From Gemmatimonadota bacterium (lineage in GTDB: Bacteria > Gemmatimonadota > Gemmatimonadetes > Gemmatimonadales > Gemmatimonadaceae), in contig JAJTHG010000023.1 in NCBI GenBank assembly GCA_021298835.1, positions 1 to 64,000 of the forward strand: a stretch of 64,000 bases of DNA, written 5' to 3'. This document shows, piece after piece, positions 16,435 through 24,886 of the stretch. Below the pieces are notes generated by a model, which had not been told where the DNA came from, did not search any database, and worked only from the letters and a program-made list of their open reading frames with translations. Position 1 is the first letter of the stretch. Each line of letters opens with the position of its first letter. Made by a program: the position numbers and the translations under genes.

Positions 16435-18579
16435 GTGCGCGGCGTCCCGGTGCCGCCGAGGGGGGCTTGGGCCCTCCTCGGCGTCGCCGTGTGCGCCACC
16501 CTGCGGCTCGCGGCGCAGGAGCCCCGCGCGACGGCCCCCCGCGCGCATGCCGGCCCCGCGCCGACGTTCGTCGGCCGTGTGCTCGACGCTGCCACCCTCC
16601 GCCCCGTCGCCGGGGCGGAGGTTCTCGTCATCGCCGGCCGCGACACGGTGCGCGTGCGCGCCGGCGAGGTCGGCGAGTGGCGCGCCCCGGCCCGCGGCGT
16701 CGGCCCGTGGCGCGTGCGGGTGCGGTTTCCCGGCTACGCCCCGCTCACGCTGGGCGCCGCAGAGGCACCGGCCACGTTCGAGCACCGCCTCGCCCCGGCG
16801 GCGCTCGCCCTCGACGCGGTGGTCGTCAGCTCCGCCCGCCGCGAGCAGCGCCTCAAGGACGCGGTGGCGACGATCGAGCTCATCTCGCGCCGCGACCTCG
16901 AGGCCACCGCCGCCCCCGACATCGCCGCCGTGCTCGCCGAGCAGACCGGCATCCAGCTCGACGGCGGTGTTCCCGCCGGCGCCGGTCTGCAGTTGCAGGG
17001 TCTGGGCTCGCAGCGCGTGCTCATCCTGCTCGACGGCCAGCCGCTCGGCGGCCGACTCAACGGCACCTTCGACGTCTCGCGCCTCCCGACGTCCATGCTC
17101 GAGCGCATCGAGGTCGTGAAGGGACCGCAGAGCACGCTCTACGGCACCGACGCGATGGGCGGCGTGATCAACCTCGTCACGCGCAAGGCCGGCGCCTCCG
17201 AGGGTGCCGGCACCCTCTCGCTGCTCGGCGGCAGCGTCGGGCGGCGCGACGCCACCGTGGACGGCACCGGTCGGCGCGGCCGGTTCGCGTGGAGCGCCGA
17301 CGGCGGGCTTCGCCTGCTCGACCTCGTACCCGGTCGGGCCGACGACGGCCAGACGTTCGCCAACCGCGGCCACGCGCAGGGCCGAGCCGAGTGGCGGCCG
17401 GACAGCGGCGTGACCGTCTTTGCCAGCGGCTTCGGGATGGGCGAGGCGCAGCGCTACCTCACCGGTCAGCTCTTCCGCTTCGCCGACAATCGCCAGTACG
17501 CCGGCCGCGCCGGCGTCACCTGGCAGCGCGGCAACCACCGCATCCAGCCCCTCGTCCACTGGACGCAGTTCACGCACCTGTCGCGGGCTGCGCTCGGCCC
17601 GCAGCCGGTCGCCGACAGCGGGGCGCGCGACCGCCAGACGCTCGCCGAACTCGAGCTCACCTACAACGGGCCGAACCCGCTCGGCATGCTCGACGCCGGG
17701 CTCGAGGTGCGTCAGGACGCCATTCGCGCCGACCGCGTGCCCGGTGCCCGGTCGCTCGACCAGGCCGAACCGTACGCGCAGCTCACGATGGTCCGCGGCA
17801 CCCTGAGCGTCGTCCCCGGCATGCGAGCCACGTTCAACCGGCAGTGGGGGCGCTTCCTCACCCCGCGCGTCGCCGTGCTCTGGCGCCCGCTCGAACCCCT
17901 CGCCGTCCGCGGCAACTGGGGGACCGGCTTCCGGGCGCCGGACTTCAAGGAGCTCTACCTCGAGTTCGTGAACCCCTCGGTCGGTTACGCGGTACGCGGC
18001 AACCCGGACCTCCGGCCGGAGACGAGCCGCAACGTGTCGCTCGGCCTCGAATGGGCACAGGACGTCTGGTTCGCCCGTGTGAACGGCTTCCGCAACACCT
18101 TCCGCGACTTCATCGAGACCGGTGCGCAGGACGCCCTCGGCACCTTCACCTACGGCAACGTCGCCCGCGGCACGACGTCCGGTGCCGACGCCGAGGCCGG
18201 GTACGCGCACGGCGCGTGGCGCGCCGAGGTCGGCTGGTCGTGGCTCTCCGCCCGCGACGCCTCGACCGGGCGGCCCCTGCTCAACCGCCCGCCGCAGTCG
18301 GGACGTGCCCTGCTCGCGTGGGCGCGCGGCGGCTGGCGGACCAGCGCCACGGTGATCCACACCGGCGCGACCCCGATCGCGCGCGACCCGATCGCGGGTG
18401 GCCTCGTCGAGCGGACGCCGTTCACGCGCACCGATCTCCGGCTGGCGAAGGTCATCGGCCGCACCACGTGGCAGGCGGGGCTCGACAACGCGTTCGATGC
18501 GCAGCTCGGGCAGGACTGGCCGGGCTTCACGGGACGCGTGTGGTACGCCGGGGCGTCGTGGACGGTGGGACGGCGCTGA
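16435..18579 (+). CDS. TonB-dependent receptor, HmuR/BtuB-like (haem uptake)
   Basis: A 714-residue outer-membrane receptor starting at GTG 16435. After the signal peptide comes a carboxypeptidase-regulatory-like domain (VGRVLDAATLRPVAGAEVLV), then a typical plug (RREQRLKDAVATIELISR, QRVLILLDGQPLGGRLNG, VVKGPQSTLYGTDAMGGVIN) and a barrel with the NPDLRPETS signature and a final strand ending SWTVGRR. The plug sequence is that of haemin/cobalamin receptors. Coupling to the HmuY-like gene supports haem uptake. TonB/ExbBD are not in the window. Confidence 0.85.
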   Translation: MRGVPVPPRGAWALLGVAVCATLRLAAQEPRATAPRAHAGPAPTFVGRVLDAATLRPVAGAEVLVIAGRDTVRVRAGEVGEWRAPARGVGPWRVRVRFPGYAPLTLGAAEAPATFEHRLAPAALALDAVVVSSARREQRLKDAVATIELISRRDLEATAAPDIAAVLAEQTGIQLDGGVPAGAGLQLQGLGSQRVLILLDGQPLGGRLNGTFDVSRLPTSMLERIEVVKGPQSTLYGTDAMGGVINLVTRKAGASEGAGTLSLLGGSVGRRDATVDGTGRRGRFAWSADGGLRLLDLVPGRADDGQTFANRGHAQGRAEWRPDSGVTVFASGFGMGEAQRYLTGQLFRFADNRQYAGRAGVTWQRGNHRIQPLVHWTQFTHLSRAALGPQPVADSGARDRQTLAELELTYNGPNPLGMLDAGLEVRQDAIRADRVPGARSLDQAEPYAQLTMVRGTLSVVPGMRATFNRQWGRFLTPRVAVLWRPLEPLAVRGNWGTGFRAPDFKELYLEFVNPSVGYAVRGNPDLRPETSRNVSLGLEWAQDVWFARVNGFRNTFRDFIETGAQDALGTFTYGNVARGTTSGADAEAGYAHGAWRAEVGWSWLSARDASTGRPLLNRPPQSGRALLAWARGGWRTSATVIHTGATPIARDPIAGGLVERTPFTRTDLRLAKVIGRTTWQAGLDNAFDAQLGQDWPGFTGRVWYAGASWTVGRR

Positions 18580-18654
18580 CGGCGCGCGCGGCCGCCTTCC
18601 CTTCATATTCCTATTCAGCCATATTTGAACGAACCCGTCGCGCACGAACCCGCC

Positions 18655-19113
18655 ATGTCCGCCTCCACCGATACCCGACACCTCGTCGTCCCCTGCCCCT
18701 TCTGCGGCACGGTCAACCGCGTGGATGCCGATCGCGTCGCCGACCGCCCCCGCTGCGGCAGCGCCGACTGCCGGCGTCCGCTCCTGCTCGATCGCCCGGT
18801 GTCGTTGCACGACGCCGACTTCCGGACGGTCATCGAAGGCACCGACGTCCCGGTGCTCGTGGACTTCTACGCCGACTGGTGCGGCCCCTGCAAGGCGATG
18901 GCGCCGGTACTCGACGACCTCGCCGCCGAATGGAGCGGGCGCGTCCTGGTCGCCAAGGTGAACACCGACGTCGAGCAGGGCACGGCCATGGCGCACCAGA
19001 TCCGCAGCATCCCGACGCTGATGGTCTTCGCGGGAGGTCGCATGGTAGCGCAGCAGATGGGGGCGATCCCCAAGGCGGCCGTGCAGCAGCTCGTCGCCCG
19101 CGCCAAGGGCTGA
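18655..19113 (+). CDS. trxC: thioredoxin 2 with N-terminal zinc ribbon
   Basis: A 152-residue cytoplasmic thiol-disulfide reductase. The N-terminus has a zinc ribbon with Cys at about 14, 17, 34 and 39 (CPFCGTVNR, CGSADC), followed by a thioredoxin fold with the active site WCGPC at residues 75-79 and the cis-Pro loop SIPTLMVF. This architecture defines TrxC. The ATG at 18655 is chosen; a TTG at 18625 would add ten residues. It heads the maturation island, just before the hydrogenase protease, but is separated from it by a hairpin. Confidence 0.9.
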   Translation: MSASTDTRHLVVPCPFCGTVNRVDADRVADRPRCGSADCRRPLLLDRPVSLHDADFRTVIEGTDVPVLVDFYADWCGPCKAMAPVLDDLAAEWSGRVLVAKVNTDVEQGTAMAHQIRSIPTLMVFAGGRMVAQQMGAIPKAAVQQLVARAKG

Positions 19114-19155
19114 GCCTTCGCGGCCGGCCTGCTGCGACCGGGTGACCTCCGTAGC

Positions 19156-19182
19156 GCTCCGGAGGACGTCCGCCTCCGGAGC
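19156..19182. terminator. hairpin after trxC
   Basis: A perfect 10-bp inverted repeat (GCTCCGGAGG/CCTCCGGAGC) with a 7-base loop lies 42 bases after the trxC stop. No T-run follows. It is probably the trxC terminator. Confidence 0.6.
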
Positions 19183-19210
19183 ACGGCGCTCGGCATTCAC
19201 CCGACGCGGC

Positions 19211-19240
19211 ATAGGGGGGCTCCCGATAGGGGGGCTCCCC
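19211..19240. repeat. 15-bp tandem duplication
   Basis: Two adjacent copies of ATAGGGGGGCTCCC plus one base (G, then C) lie between trxC and the hydrogenase protease gene, 23 bases before the ATG. Probably slippage, but it sits where the promoter or leader of the protease gene should be. Confidence 0.8.
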
Positions 19241-19263
19241 TGATCAGGCGAGACTACCCAGTC

Positions 19264-19830
19264 ATGTCTTCGCTTGCTTCGCGCATGTCCGGCAGCCCCA
19301 GGACCCGGCATGGAACCGTGGTGATCGGGCTCGGCAATCCCCTCCTCGCCGACGACGGCCTGGGACTCGAGGTCGTCGGCCGGCTCGCCCGCGGCTACGA
19401 CTGTGGCCCGGACGTGGAACTCGAGGACGGCGGGACGTGGGGGATGAACCTCCTGCCGATACTCGAGCAGGCCGAGCGGGTCATCTTCATCGACGCGATC
19501 CGCACCGGCGCGGCCCCCGGCACGGTGCAGCGGCTCGACGGGGACGCGATCCCGCGGCAGCTCGGGCTCAAGCTCTCCCCGCATCAGGTGGACCTGCAGG
19601 ATCTGGTCGCCGTCGCCACGCTTCGCGGCACCTTCCCGGAGGTCGCGGTCGCCATCGGCGTCGAGCCGGAGGTCGTCGAAACCCGGGCCGGTCTGTCGTC
19701 CACGGTCGCCGGCCGGCTCGACGACGTCCTCGACGACGTGGTGCACCAGCTCCGGGGATGGGGCCACGACGTGGTCGTCCGCCCGTACTTCCCGCCCGGT
19801 TCTCCCTTCCCGAGCGGCGGACGCACCTGA
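19264..19830 (+). CDS. [NiFe] hydrogenase maturation endopeptidase (HupD/HyaD type)
   Basis: A 188-residue cytoplasmic protease that removes the C-terminal peptide from the hydrogenase large subunit after nickel insertion. The motif IGLGNPLLADDGLG (about residues 21-34) carries the metal-binding Asp or Glu region, DGGTWGMNLLP follows near 58, and HQVDLQDLVAVA near 105 holds the conserved His. The substrate is very likely the large subunit encoded 16 kb downstream, which ends in a 15-residue extension. The position next to trxC and ccm instead of inside the hyp cluster is unusual. Confidence 0.88.
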   Translation: MSSLASRMSGSPRTRHGTVVIGLGNPLLADDGLGLEVVGRLARGYDCGPDVELEDGGTWGMNLLPILEQAERVIFIDAIRTGAAPGTVQRLDGDAIPRQLGLKLSPHQVDLQDLVAVATLRGTFPEVAVAIGVEPEVVETRAGLSSTVAGRLDDVLDDVVHQLRGWGHDVVVRPYFPPGSPFPSGGRT

Positions 19831-19901
19831 CGTCGGCTCCCGAATCATACGGGGGCTCGATCCGTACCTGTCGCAACTCGCTGGCGAAGTCCCCCAGCCC
19901 G

Positions 19902-19907
19902 TAGCTT
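19902..19907 (+). promoter_or_regulatory. candidate -10 element for the ccm operon
   Basis: TAGCTT, the same hexamer seen directly before two other start codons in this window, lies in the 150-bp gap before ccmA. No good -35 was found 16-18 bases upstream. It would give a leader of about 65 bases. Weak evidence on its own. Confidence 0.3.
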
Positions 19908-19980
19908 CCCGTCGTTCGCGCGCCGCGATCGCCTCCGGTCCCGGCGCCCGCCGTCCTCCGCCTCCGGTCGCGCTCCCTTC

Positions 19981-20706
19981 GTGCGTCCCGCCAACGAGTC
20001 GTCGTCCGCCGTCGCCCTCATCGGCGTGGCGCAGCGCTTCGGCCACCGATGGGCGATCCGCGGCGTGTCGCTCGACGTCTCCGCCGGCGAGGTCGTTGCG
20101 ATCGTCGGGCACAACGGCTCGGGAAAGAGCACCCTGCTGCGCATCGTGGCGACGGCGCTCCGACCGACGCGCGGCAGCGCGCACGTCCTCGGTCTCGACG
20201 TGACCCGCGACGCCGCGCGGCTGCGCGAGCGCGTCGCGCTGCTCACGCACGACGTCGCCCTCTACGGCGACCTCACGGCCGAGGAGAACCTGCGCTTTGC
20301 GGCCCGGATGCTCGGGCAGCGGCCGAGCCGGGTGCAGCTCGAGGCCGTGCTCGATCAAGTGGGGCTCCGGGCCGTCGCCGACGAGCGGGCCCGCACCTTC
20401 TCGAGCGGCATGCAGCGGCGGCTCAGCATCGCGCGGATCTTTCTCCGCACGCCCGACGTGCTGCTGCTCGACGAGCCGTTCAACTCGCTCGACGCCGACG
20501 GCGTGGCTCTCGTCTCCGACCTCGTGCGGCAGACCCGTGCGCGCGGCGCGACGGTGCTGCTGGTGGCGCACGACCTCCAGCGCGGGGCGATCGCCGCCGA
20601 CCGGGTCGTCGCGATGGCCGAGGGCCGGTTCGTCGAAGACGCGGCGGGAGCGACCGCGCCGGTGCTCGGCGAGCCCGTCCCGGAGTCCCCCGACGTGCTC
20701 GTCTGA
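19981..20706 (+). CDS. ccmA: CcmA, ATP-binding subunit of the cytochrome c maturation ABC complex
   Basis: A 241-residue ABC ATPase. Walker A is GHNGSGKST (around residue 44), the signature is FSSGMQRRLSIAR in place of LSGGQ, Walker B is DVLLLDEPFNSLD, and the switch His is in VAHD. CcmA with CcmB drives release of haem-loaded CcmE. Starts with GTG; its stop overlaps the ATG of ccmB (TGATG). First gene of a complete System I operon, which is needed for the multihaem cytochromes encoded downstream. Confidence 0.9.
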   Translation: MRPANESSSAVALIGVAQRFGHRWAIRGVSLDVSAGEVVAIVGHNGSGKSTLLRIVATALRPTRGSAHVLGLDVTRDAARLRERVALLTHDVALYGDLTAEENLRFAARMLGQRPSRVQLEAVLDQVGLRAVADERARTFSSGMQRRLSIARIFLRTPDVLLLDEPFNSLDADGVALVSDLVRQTRARGATVLLVAHDLQRGAIAADRVVAMAEGRFVEDAAGATAPVLGEPVPESPDVLV

Positions 20707-21392
20707 TGGCCTTCGCCACCGAGCTCGGCCGCGCCGGCGCCATCCTCTGGAAGGACCTCACCGCCGAGCGGCGCACGAAGGCGAACTTCAACAGCGTCGT
20801 GGCGATGGCGGGGCTGATCCTGCTGTTCTTCGGCTTCGCGCTCGGTCCCGACGCGAAGGGGCTGCGGTCCGCGGCGGCGGGCGTGCTGTGGCTGACGGTC
20901 CTCTTCAGCGGCGTGCTGGCGTTCAACCGGTCGTACCAGCTCGAGCTCGACGGCAACGCGCTGGAGCAGCTGCTGCTCTACCCGGGCGAGCGCTGGACCC
21001 TCTTCGCCGGCAAGCTCGCGGCCAACCTGCTCTTCGTCTTCCTTGTCGAGGTCGTGACGATCCCGCTGGCCGGCATCTTCTACCATGTGGCGGTGCCGGC
21101 GCTGTGGGGACAGGTGCTCGGCGTGCTGTTCCTCGGCACGGTGGGCTTCGTCACGCTGGGCACGGTGTACGCGGCGATGGCGAGCCGGAGCCGCGCGCGC
21201 GAGGTGCTCCTGCCGCTGCTGCTCTTCCCCATGCTGGTGCCGGTGCTCATCGCCGCCACCGAGGCCACGGGTGCCCTGCTCATCGACGACCCGATGGGCA
21301 ACGCGGGCAGCTGGATCCGCCTCCTGGCGACCTTCGACGTCATCTTCGTCGTCGCGTCGTTCTGGGTGTTCCCCGCCGTCATCGAAGGCTGA
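20706..21392 (+). CDS. ccmB: CcmB, membrane subunit of the cytochrome c maturation ABC complex
   Basis: A 228-residue integral membrane protein with six hydrophobic segments and the family pattern ILWKDLTAERRTKANFNS at the N-terminus, followed by LFSGVLAFNRSYQLELDGNALEQLLLYP. It pairs with CcmA in the inner membrane. Starts on the ccmA stop; 27 bases separate it from ccmC. Confidence 0.92.
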   Translation: MAFATELGRAGAILWKDLTAERRTKANFNSVVAMAGLILLFFGFALGPDAKGLRSAAAGVLWLTVLFSGVLAFNRSYQLELDGNALEQLLLYPGERWTLFAGKLAANLLFVFLVEVVTIPLAGIFYHVAVPALWGQVLGVLFLGTVGFVTLGTVYAAMASRSRAREVLLPLLLFPMLVPVLIAATEATGALLIDDPMGNAGSWIRLLATFDVIFVVASFWVFPAVIEG

Positions 21393-21419
21393 CATGATCC
21401 CGATCCCCCGGAGTGGCGC

Positions 21420-22178
21420 ATGAGCAGTGTCACGATGCCCGAATCCCGCCCCGACCGCGGTGCCGCCGCGGCCGCAGAGCCGATCGCGCGTCCCAAGGTG
21501 CCGTGGTGGCTGGTCGGCCTCGCGTTCGGCACACTGGTCTCGGGCCAGGTCGTCGGGTTCCTGACGTCGGAGCCCGACCGCGACATGGGGCACCTCCAGA
21601 AGATCATGTACGTCCACGTGCCGGCGGCGTGGGCGAGCTTCATTGCCTTCTTCATCGTGTTCTGGGCGAGCGTCACCGTGCTCTGGAAGCGGAACGAGCG
21701 GGCCGACCTGCTCAACGCTGCGGCCGCGGAGGCGGGGGCGGTGCTCACCGGCCTGACCCTCGTCCTCGGCTCGATCTGGGGCCGCCCGACCTGGGGCGTC
21801 TGGTGGACGTGGGACGCCCGGTTGACGAGCACCGCGGTGCTCTTCCTCGTGTTCGTCGGCTTCCTCGCGCTGCGCGCCCTCACCGACGATCCCGAGCGCC
21901 GGGCGCGGTGGAGCGCCGCCGTCGGCATCCTCGGCGCCCTCAACGTGCCGATCGTGTACATGTCCGTGAAGTGGTGGCGGACGCTGCACCAGCTGCAGTC
22001 GAGCCCGTCCACGGTGGACGCGGACTACGTGCTCGGCCTCCGCTGGAACGCGTTCGCCTTCGCCTTCGCGCTCGCCGCCTTCGTGACCATCCGCTACCGC
22101 ACCGCCCTGTTCGCCCTGGCCGCCGACCGGCGCGCCGAGGCGAGGGCCCTCGCCGGGGGATCCACCGATGCCCGTTGA
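21420..22178 (+). CDS. ccmC: CcmC, haem-handling membrane protein
   Basis: A 252-residue membrane protein of the haem-handling family. The tryptophan-rich periplasmic motif WGRPTWGVWWTWDARLT (about residues 120-136) and the flanking conserved His (YVHVPAAWAS, WWRTLHQ) that ligate haem are present. CcmC loads haem onto CcmE. It overlaps ccmD by 11 bases. Confidence 0.93.
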   Translation: MSSVTMPESRPDRGAAAAAEPIARPKVPWWLVGLAFGTLVSGQVVGFLTSEPDRDMGHLQKIMYVHVPAAWASFIAFFIVFWASVTVLWKRNERADLLNAAAAEAGAVLTGLTLVLGSIWGRPTWGVWWTWDARLTSTAVLFLVFVGFLALRALTDDPERRARWSAAVGILGALNVPIVYMSVKWWRTLHQLQSSPSTVDADYVLGLRWNAFAFAFALAAFVTIRYRTALFALAADRRAEARALAGGSTDAR

Positions 22179-22314
22179 CGGCCGCGTCACCGGCGAATGG
22201 CCCTACGTGATCGCGTCGTACGTGGTCACCTGGGTCGTCTTCGCCGCCTATGCCTTCCACACGTGGCGCGCCTGGTCCGAGGCCGCCCGTTCCGCCGATC
22301 GCCCGGAGCCCTGA
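22168..22314 (+). CDS. ccmD: CcmD-like small membrane protein
   Basis: A 48-residue ORF read directly from the sequence, overlapping the end of ccmC and ending one base before the ccmE ATG. It has one transmembrane segment (YVIASYVVTWVVFAAYAFH) followed by a basic/charged tail (TWRAWSEAARS). Size, topology and place between ccmC and ccmE are those of CcmD, which helps release holo-CcmE. Sequence conservation in this family is low, so the call rests mostly on position. Confidence 0.8.
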   Translation: MPVDGRVTGEWPYVIASYVVTWVVFAAYAFHTWRAWSEAARSADRPEP

Positions 22315-22315
22315 C

Positions 22316-22798
22316 ATGACGCCCTCCACCGCCGCCCAGAACGCCCGTAGCCGCAAGGTCATCGCCATCGCCACCGTCGTGCTGATGCTCGGCGGGTTCG
22401 GTTACCTCGCCTACGGCGGCATCGGCGAGAACATCGTGTACTTCCTCACGCCCGGCGAACTGGTCAAGAAGGGCGAGAAGGCGGTCGAGCGCCCGGTGCG
22501 ACTCGGTGGCCAGGTCGTGGACGGCTCGGTCGTGTGGAACGCCCAGAACCTCGACCTCCGCTTCAAGGTCACCGACGGTCAGGGGACCGAGGTGCTCGTG
22601 CATTCGCGCGGCGCGCCGCCGCAGATGTTCCGCGCCGGCATCGGCGTCGTCGTCGAGGGCAAGTACGGCCGCGACGGCGTCTTCCAGAGCGACAACCTCA
22701 TGGTCAAGCACTCCAACGAGTACCGTGCGCCGGATGCCGAGGCGATGAAGCACCCCGAGCGGCTCAACAAGACCCTCATGCGCGAGAGCCGCTCGTGA
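22316..22798 (+). CDS. ccmE: CcmE, periplasmic haem chaperone
   Basis: A 160-residue membrane-anchored protein: one N-terminal transmembrane helix (about residues 14-33), then a small beta-barrel. The haem-binding motif is VKHSNEY with His at about residue 132 and Tyr at 136; the usual form is LAKHDENY. The ATG at 22316 is one base after ccmD. CcmE carries covalently bound haem from CcmC to CcmF. The stop overlaps the GTG start of ccmF. Confidence 0.93.
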   Translation: MTPSTAAQNARSRKVIAIATVVLMLGGFGYLAYGGIGENIVYFLTPGELVKKGEKAVERPVRLGGQVVDGSVVWNAQNLDLRFKVTDGQGTEVLVHSRGAPPQMFRAGIGVVVEGKYGRDGVFQSDNLMVKHSNEYRAPDAEAMKHPERLNKTLMRESRS

Positions 22799-24861
22799 CC
22801 CGCCAGCTCGGTTACCTCGCGACGATCGTCTCGCTGGCGGTCGCGATCGTCGGGTGCGGCATGGCCGTGCTCGGCGCGCGCCGCCGGCAGGCGTCGCTCG
22901 TCGCCGCGTCGTACAACGCCGTCTACGCGAACTTCTTCCTGCTGGCGATCGCCACCGGGGCGATGATCTACGGCCTCGTGACGCACGACTTCTCGATCGG
23001 CTACGTCGCGCAGGTCGGGAGCCGGGCGACCCCGATGTTCTTCACGGTGATCTCGCTGTGGAGCGCGCTCGAGGGCTCGATCCTCTTCTGGGGCTTCGTG
23101 CTCGCGCTCCTCTCGGCGGCGGTCGTCTGGGCCAACCGGCACCGCGAGGGCACCCTCGTCCCGTACGCCGCGGCGGTGCTGCTCGGGATCGGCGCCTTCT
23201 TCTTCCTGCTGCTCGTGGGGCCCGCCAACCCGTGGCACCTCGTCTCGCCGACGCCGGCCGACGGCCCGGGCCCGAACCCGCTGCTGCAGAATCACCCGCT
23301 CATGGCGGTCCACCCGCCGCTGCTCTACCTCGGCTACGTCGGGATGGCGATCCCCTTCGCGTTCGCGATGGGGGCGCTGCTCTCCGGCGAGATCGACCGG
23401 ACCGACTGGATCGTCCTCACCCGCCGCTATACCCTCGCCGCCTGGGCCTTCCTCTCGCTCGCGATCATGGCCGGCATGTGGTGGTCGTACGAGGTGCTCG
23501 GCTGGGGCGGCTACTGGGCGTGGGACCCGGTCGAGAACGCGTCGTTCATGCCGTGGCTGACGGCCACCGCATTCCTCCACTCGGTGATGGTGCAGGAGCG
23601 CCGCGGCATGCTGAAGCTGTGGAACGTCAACCTCATCGCCGCGACGTTCCTGCTGACGATCCTCGGCACCTTCCTCACGCGCTCCGGCGTCCTGAGCAGC
23701 GTGCATGCGTTCACCACCGGGACGATCGGCTACTACTTCCTCGCCTTCATCGCGGCGGGGTTGGTCCTGACGTTCGCGCTGGTCGCCGGCAACTCGGAGA
23801 AGCTCGCAAGCGAGGGACGCCTCGACGCGCCGGCGTCGCGCGAAACGGTCTTCCTGCTCAACAACCTGTTCCTGACCGCGTTCACCTTCACCGTGCTGCT
23901 CGGGACGCTCTTCCCCCTCGTGGCGGAGGCGATCAAGGGAATCAAGGTCAGCGTCGGGGCCCCCTTCTTCAACCAGATGACGGTGCCCATGTGCGCCGCG
24001 CTGCTCTTCCTGATGGGCGTCGGGCCGTCGCTCCCGTGGCGCCGGACCTCGGCGGCGCAGGTGAAGGCGCTGGCGCTGGCCCCCGCGATCGGCGCCGTCG
24101 CGGGCGTCGCGGCCGGCCTCGCCTTCGGCATCCGCGACCCCTTCGCCCTGGCCACCCTGGCCTTCGCCGCCTGGGCGCTGGTCTGCAACGTGCGCGAATA
24201 CCAGGTCGGCGCCGCCGCCCGCATGAAGGCGCACGGCGAATCCGTCCCCGTCGCCGTCGGGCGCCTCGTCGCGGCCAACCAGCGGCGCTACGGCGGCTAC
24301 GTCGCCCACTTCGGCATCATCATGATGGCGATCGCCATCGCCGCCTCGTCGTCGTACAAGTACGAGAAGGAGGCGACGCTCAAGCCCGGCGCGACCATGC
24401 CGTTGCGCAGCTTCGACCTCCGCTTCAAGGAGGTCTGGGGCCGCGACGAGCCGCACCGGCAGGTGATCGGTGCCGACGTCGAGGTGCTCGACAAGAAGAC
24501 CGGGGCGGTGCTCGCCACGCTCGACCCGCGCCTCAACTTCTATCCCACGCAGGAACAGCCCGTGCCGACCCCGTCGGTGCGCAGCCGGCCGGTCGGCGAC
24601 CTCTACCTCAACCTGATGGCCTTCACGCCGGACGGCGCCTCGGCGACGATCCGCGCGATCGAGGAGCCGCTCGTCCCCTGGATCTGGGTCGGCGGGTTCG
24701 TCGTCGCCTTCGGGGCGGTCATCTCGGGCTGGCCGACGCGTCGCTCCGCCGGCCGCCGCATGGTCCCGGTGCGTGCGCCCCTCGGCGCCGCAGCCGGCTT
24801 CGGCGCACCGGCAGGCACCGGCGTCGCCACCGCGAACCAGGTCGCCAGCCCCGTGGCATGA
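22795..24861 (+). CDS. ccmF: CcmF, cytochrome c haem lyase subunit
   Basis: A 688-residue polytopic membrane protein. The haem-handling tryptophan motif WSYEVLGWGGYWAWDPVENAS is at about residues 224-244, with the flanking conserved His in HPPLLYLGYVG and in AFLHSVMVQERRG, and YGGYVAHFGIIMMA near residue 500. It starts at the GTG that overlaps the ccmE stop. CcmF with CcmH attaches haem to apocytochromes, here presumably including the CX4CH motifs of the downstream cytochromes. Confidence 0.94.
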   Translation: MTRQLGYLATIVSLAVAIVGCGMAVLGARRRQASLVAASYNAVYANFFLLAIATGAMIYGLVTHDFSIGYVAQVGSRATPMFFTVISLWSALEGSILFWGFVLALLSAAVVWANRHREGTLVPYAAAVLLGIGAFFFLLLVGPANPWHLVSPTPADGPGPNPLLQNHPLMAVHPPLLYLGYVGMAIPFAFAMGALLSGEIDRTDWIVLTRRYTLAAWAFLSLAIMAGMWWSYEVLGWGGYWAWDPVENASFMPWLTATAFLHSVMVQERRGMLKLWNVNLIAATFLLTILGTFLTRSGVLSSVHAFTTGTIGYYFLAFIAAGLVLTFALVAGNSEKLASEGRLDAPASRETVFLLNNLFLTAFTFTVLLGTLFPLVAEAIKGIKVSVGAPFFNQMTVPMCAALLFLMGVGPSLPWRRTSAAQVKALALAPAIGAVAGVAAGLAFGIRDPFALATLAFAAWALVCNVREYQVGAAARMKAHGESVPVAVGRLVAANQRRYGGYVAHFGIIMMAIAIAASSSYKYEKEATLKPGATMPLRSFDLRFKEVWGRDEPHRQVIGADVEVLDKKTGAVLATLDPRLNFYPTQEQPVPTPSVRSRPVGDLYLNLMAFTPDGASATIRAIEEPLVPWIWVGGFVVAFGAVISGWPTRRSAGRRMVPVRAPLGAAAGFGAPAGTGVATANQVASPVA

Positions 24862-24886
24862 CCGTCTCGGACGCCGGGAGCCCCCC

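Noticed and set aside
16405-20571. A 1388-codon open frame on the minus strand
   Set aside because: It is antisense to the HmuR-like receptor, trxC, hupD-like and ccmA genes and consists of low-complexity Arg/Ala/Gly/Asp sequence with no domain; long antisense frames are expected at this GC content.
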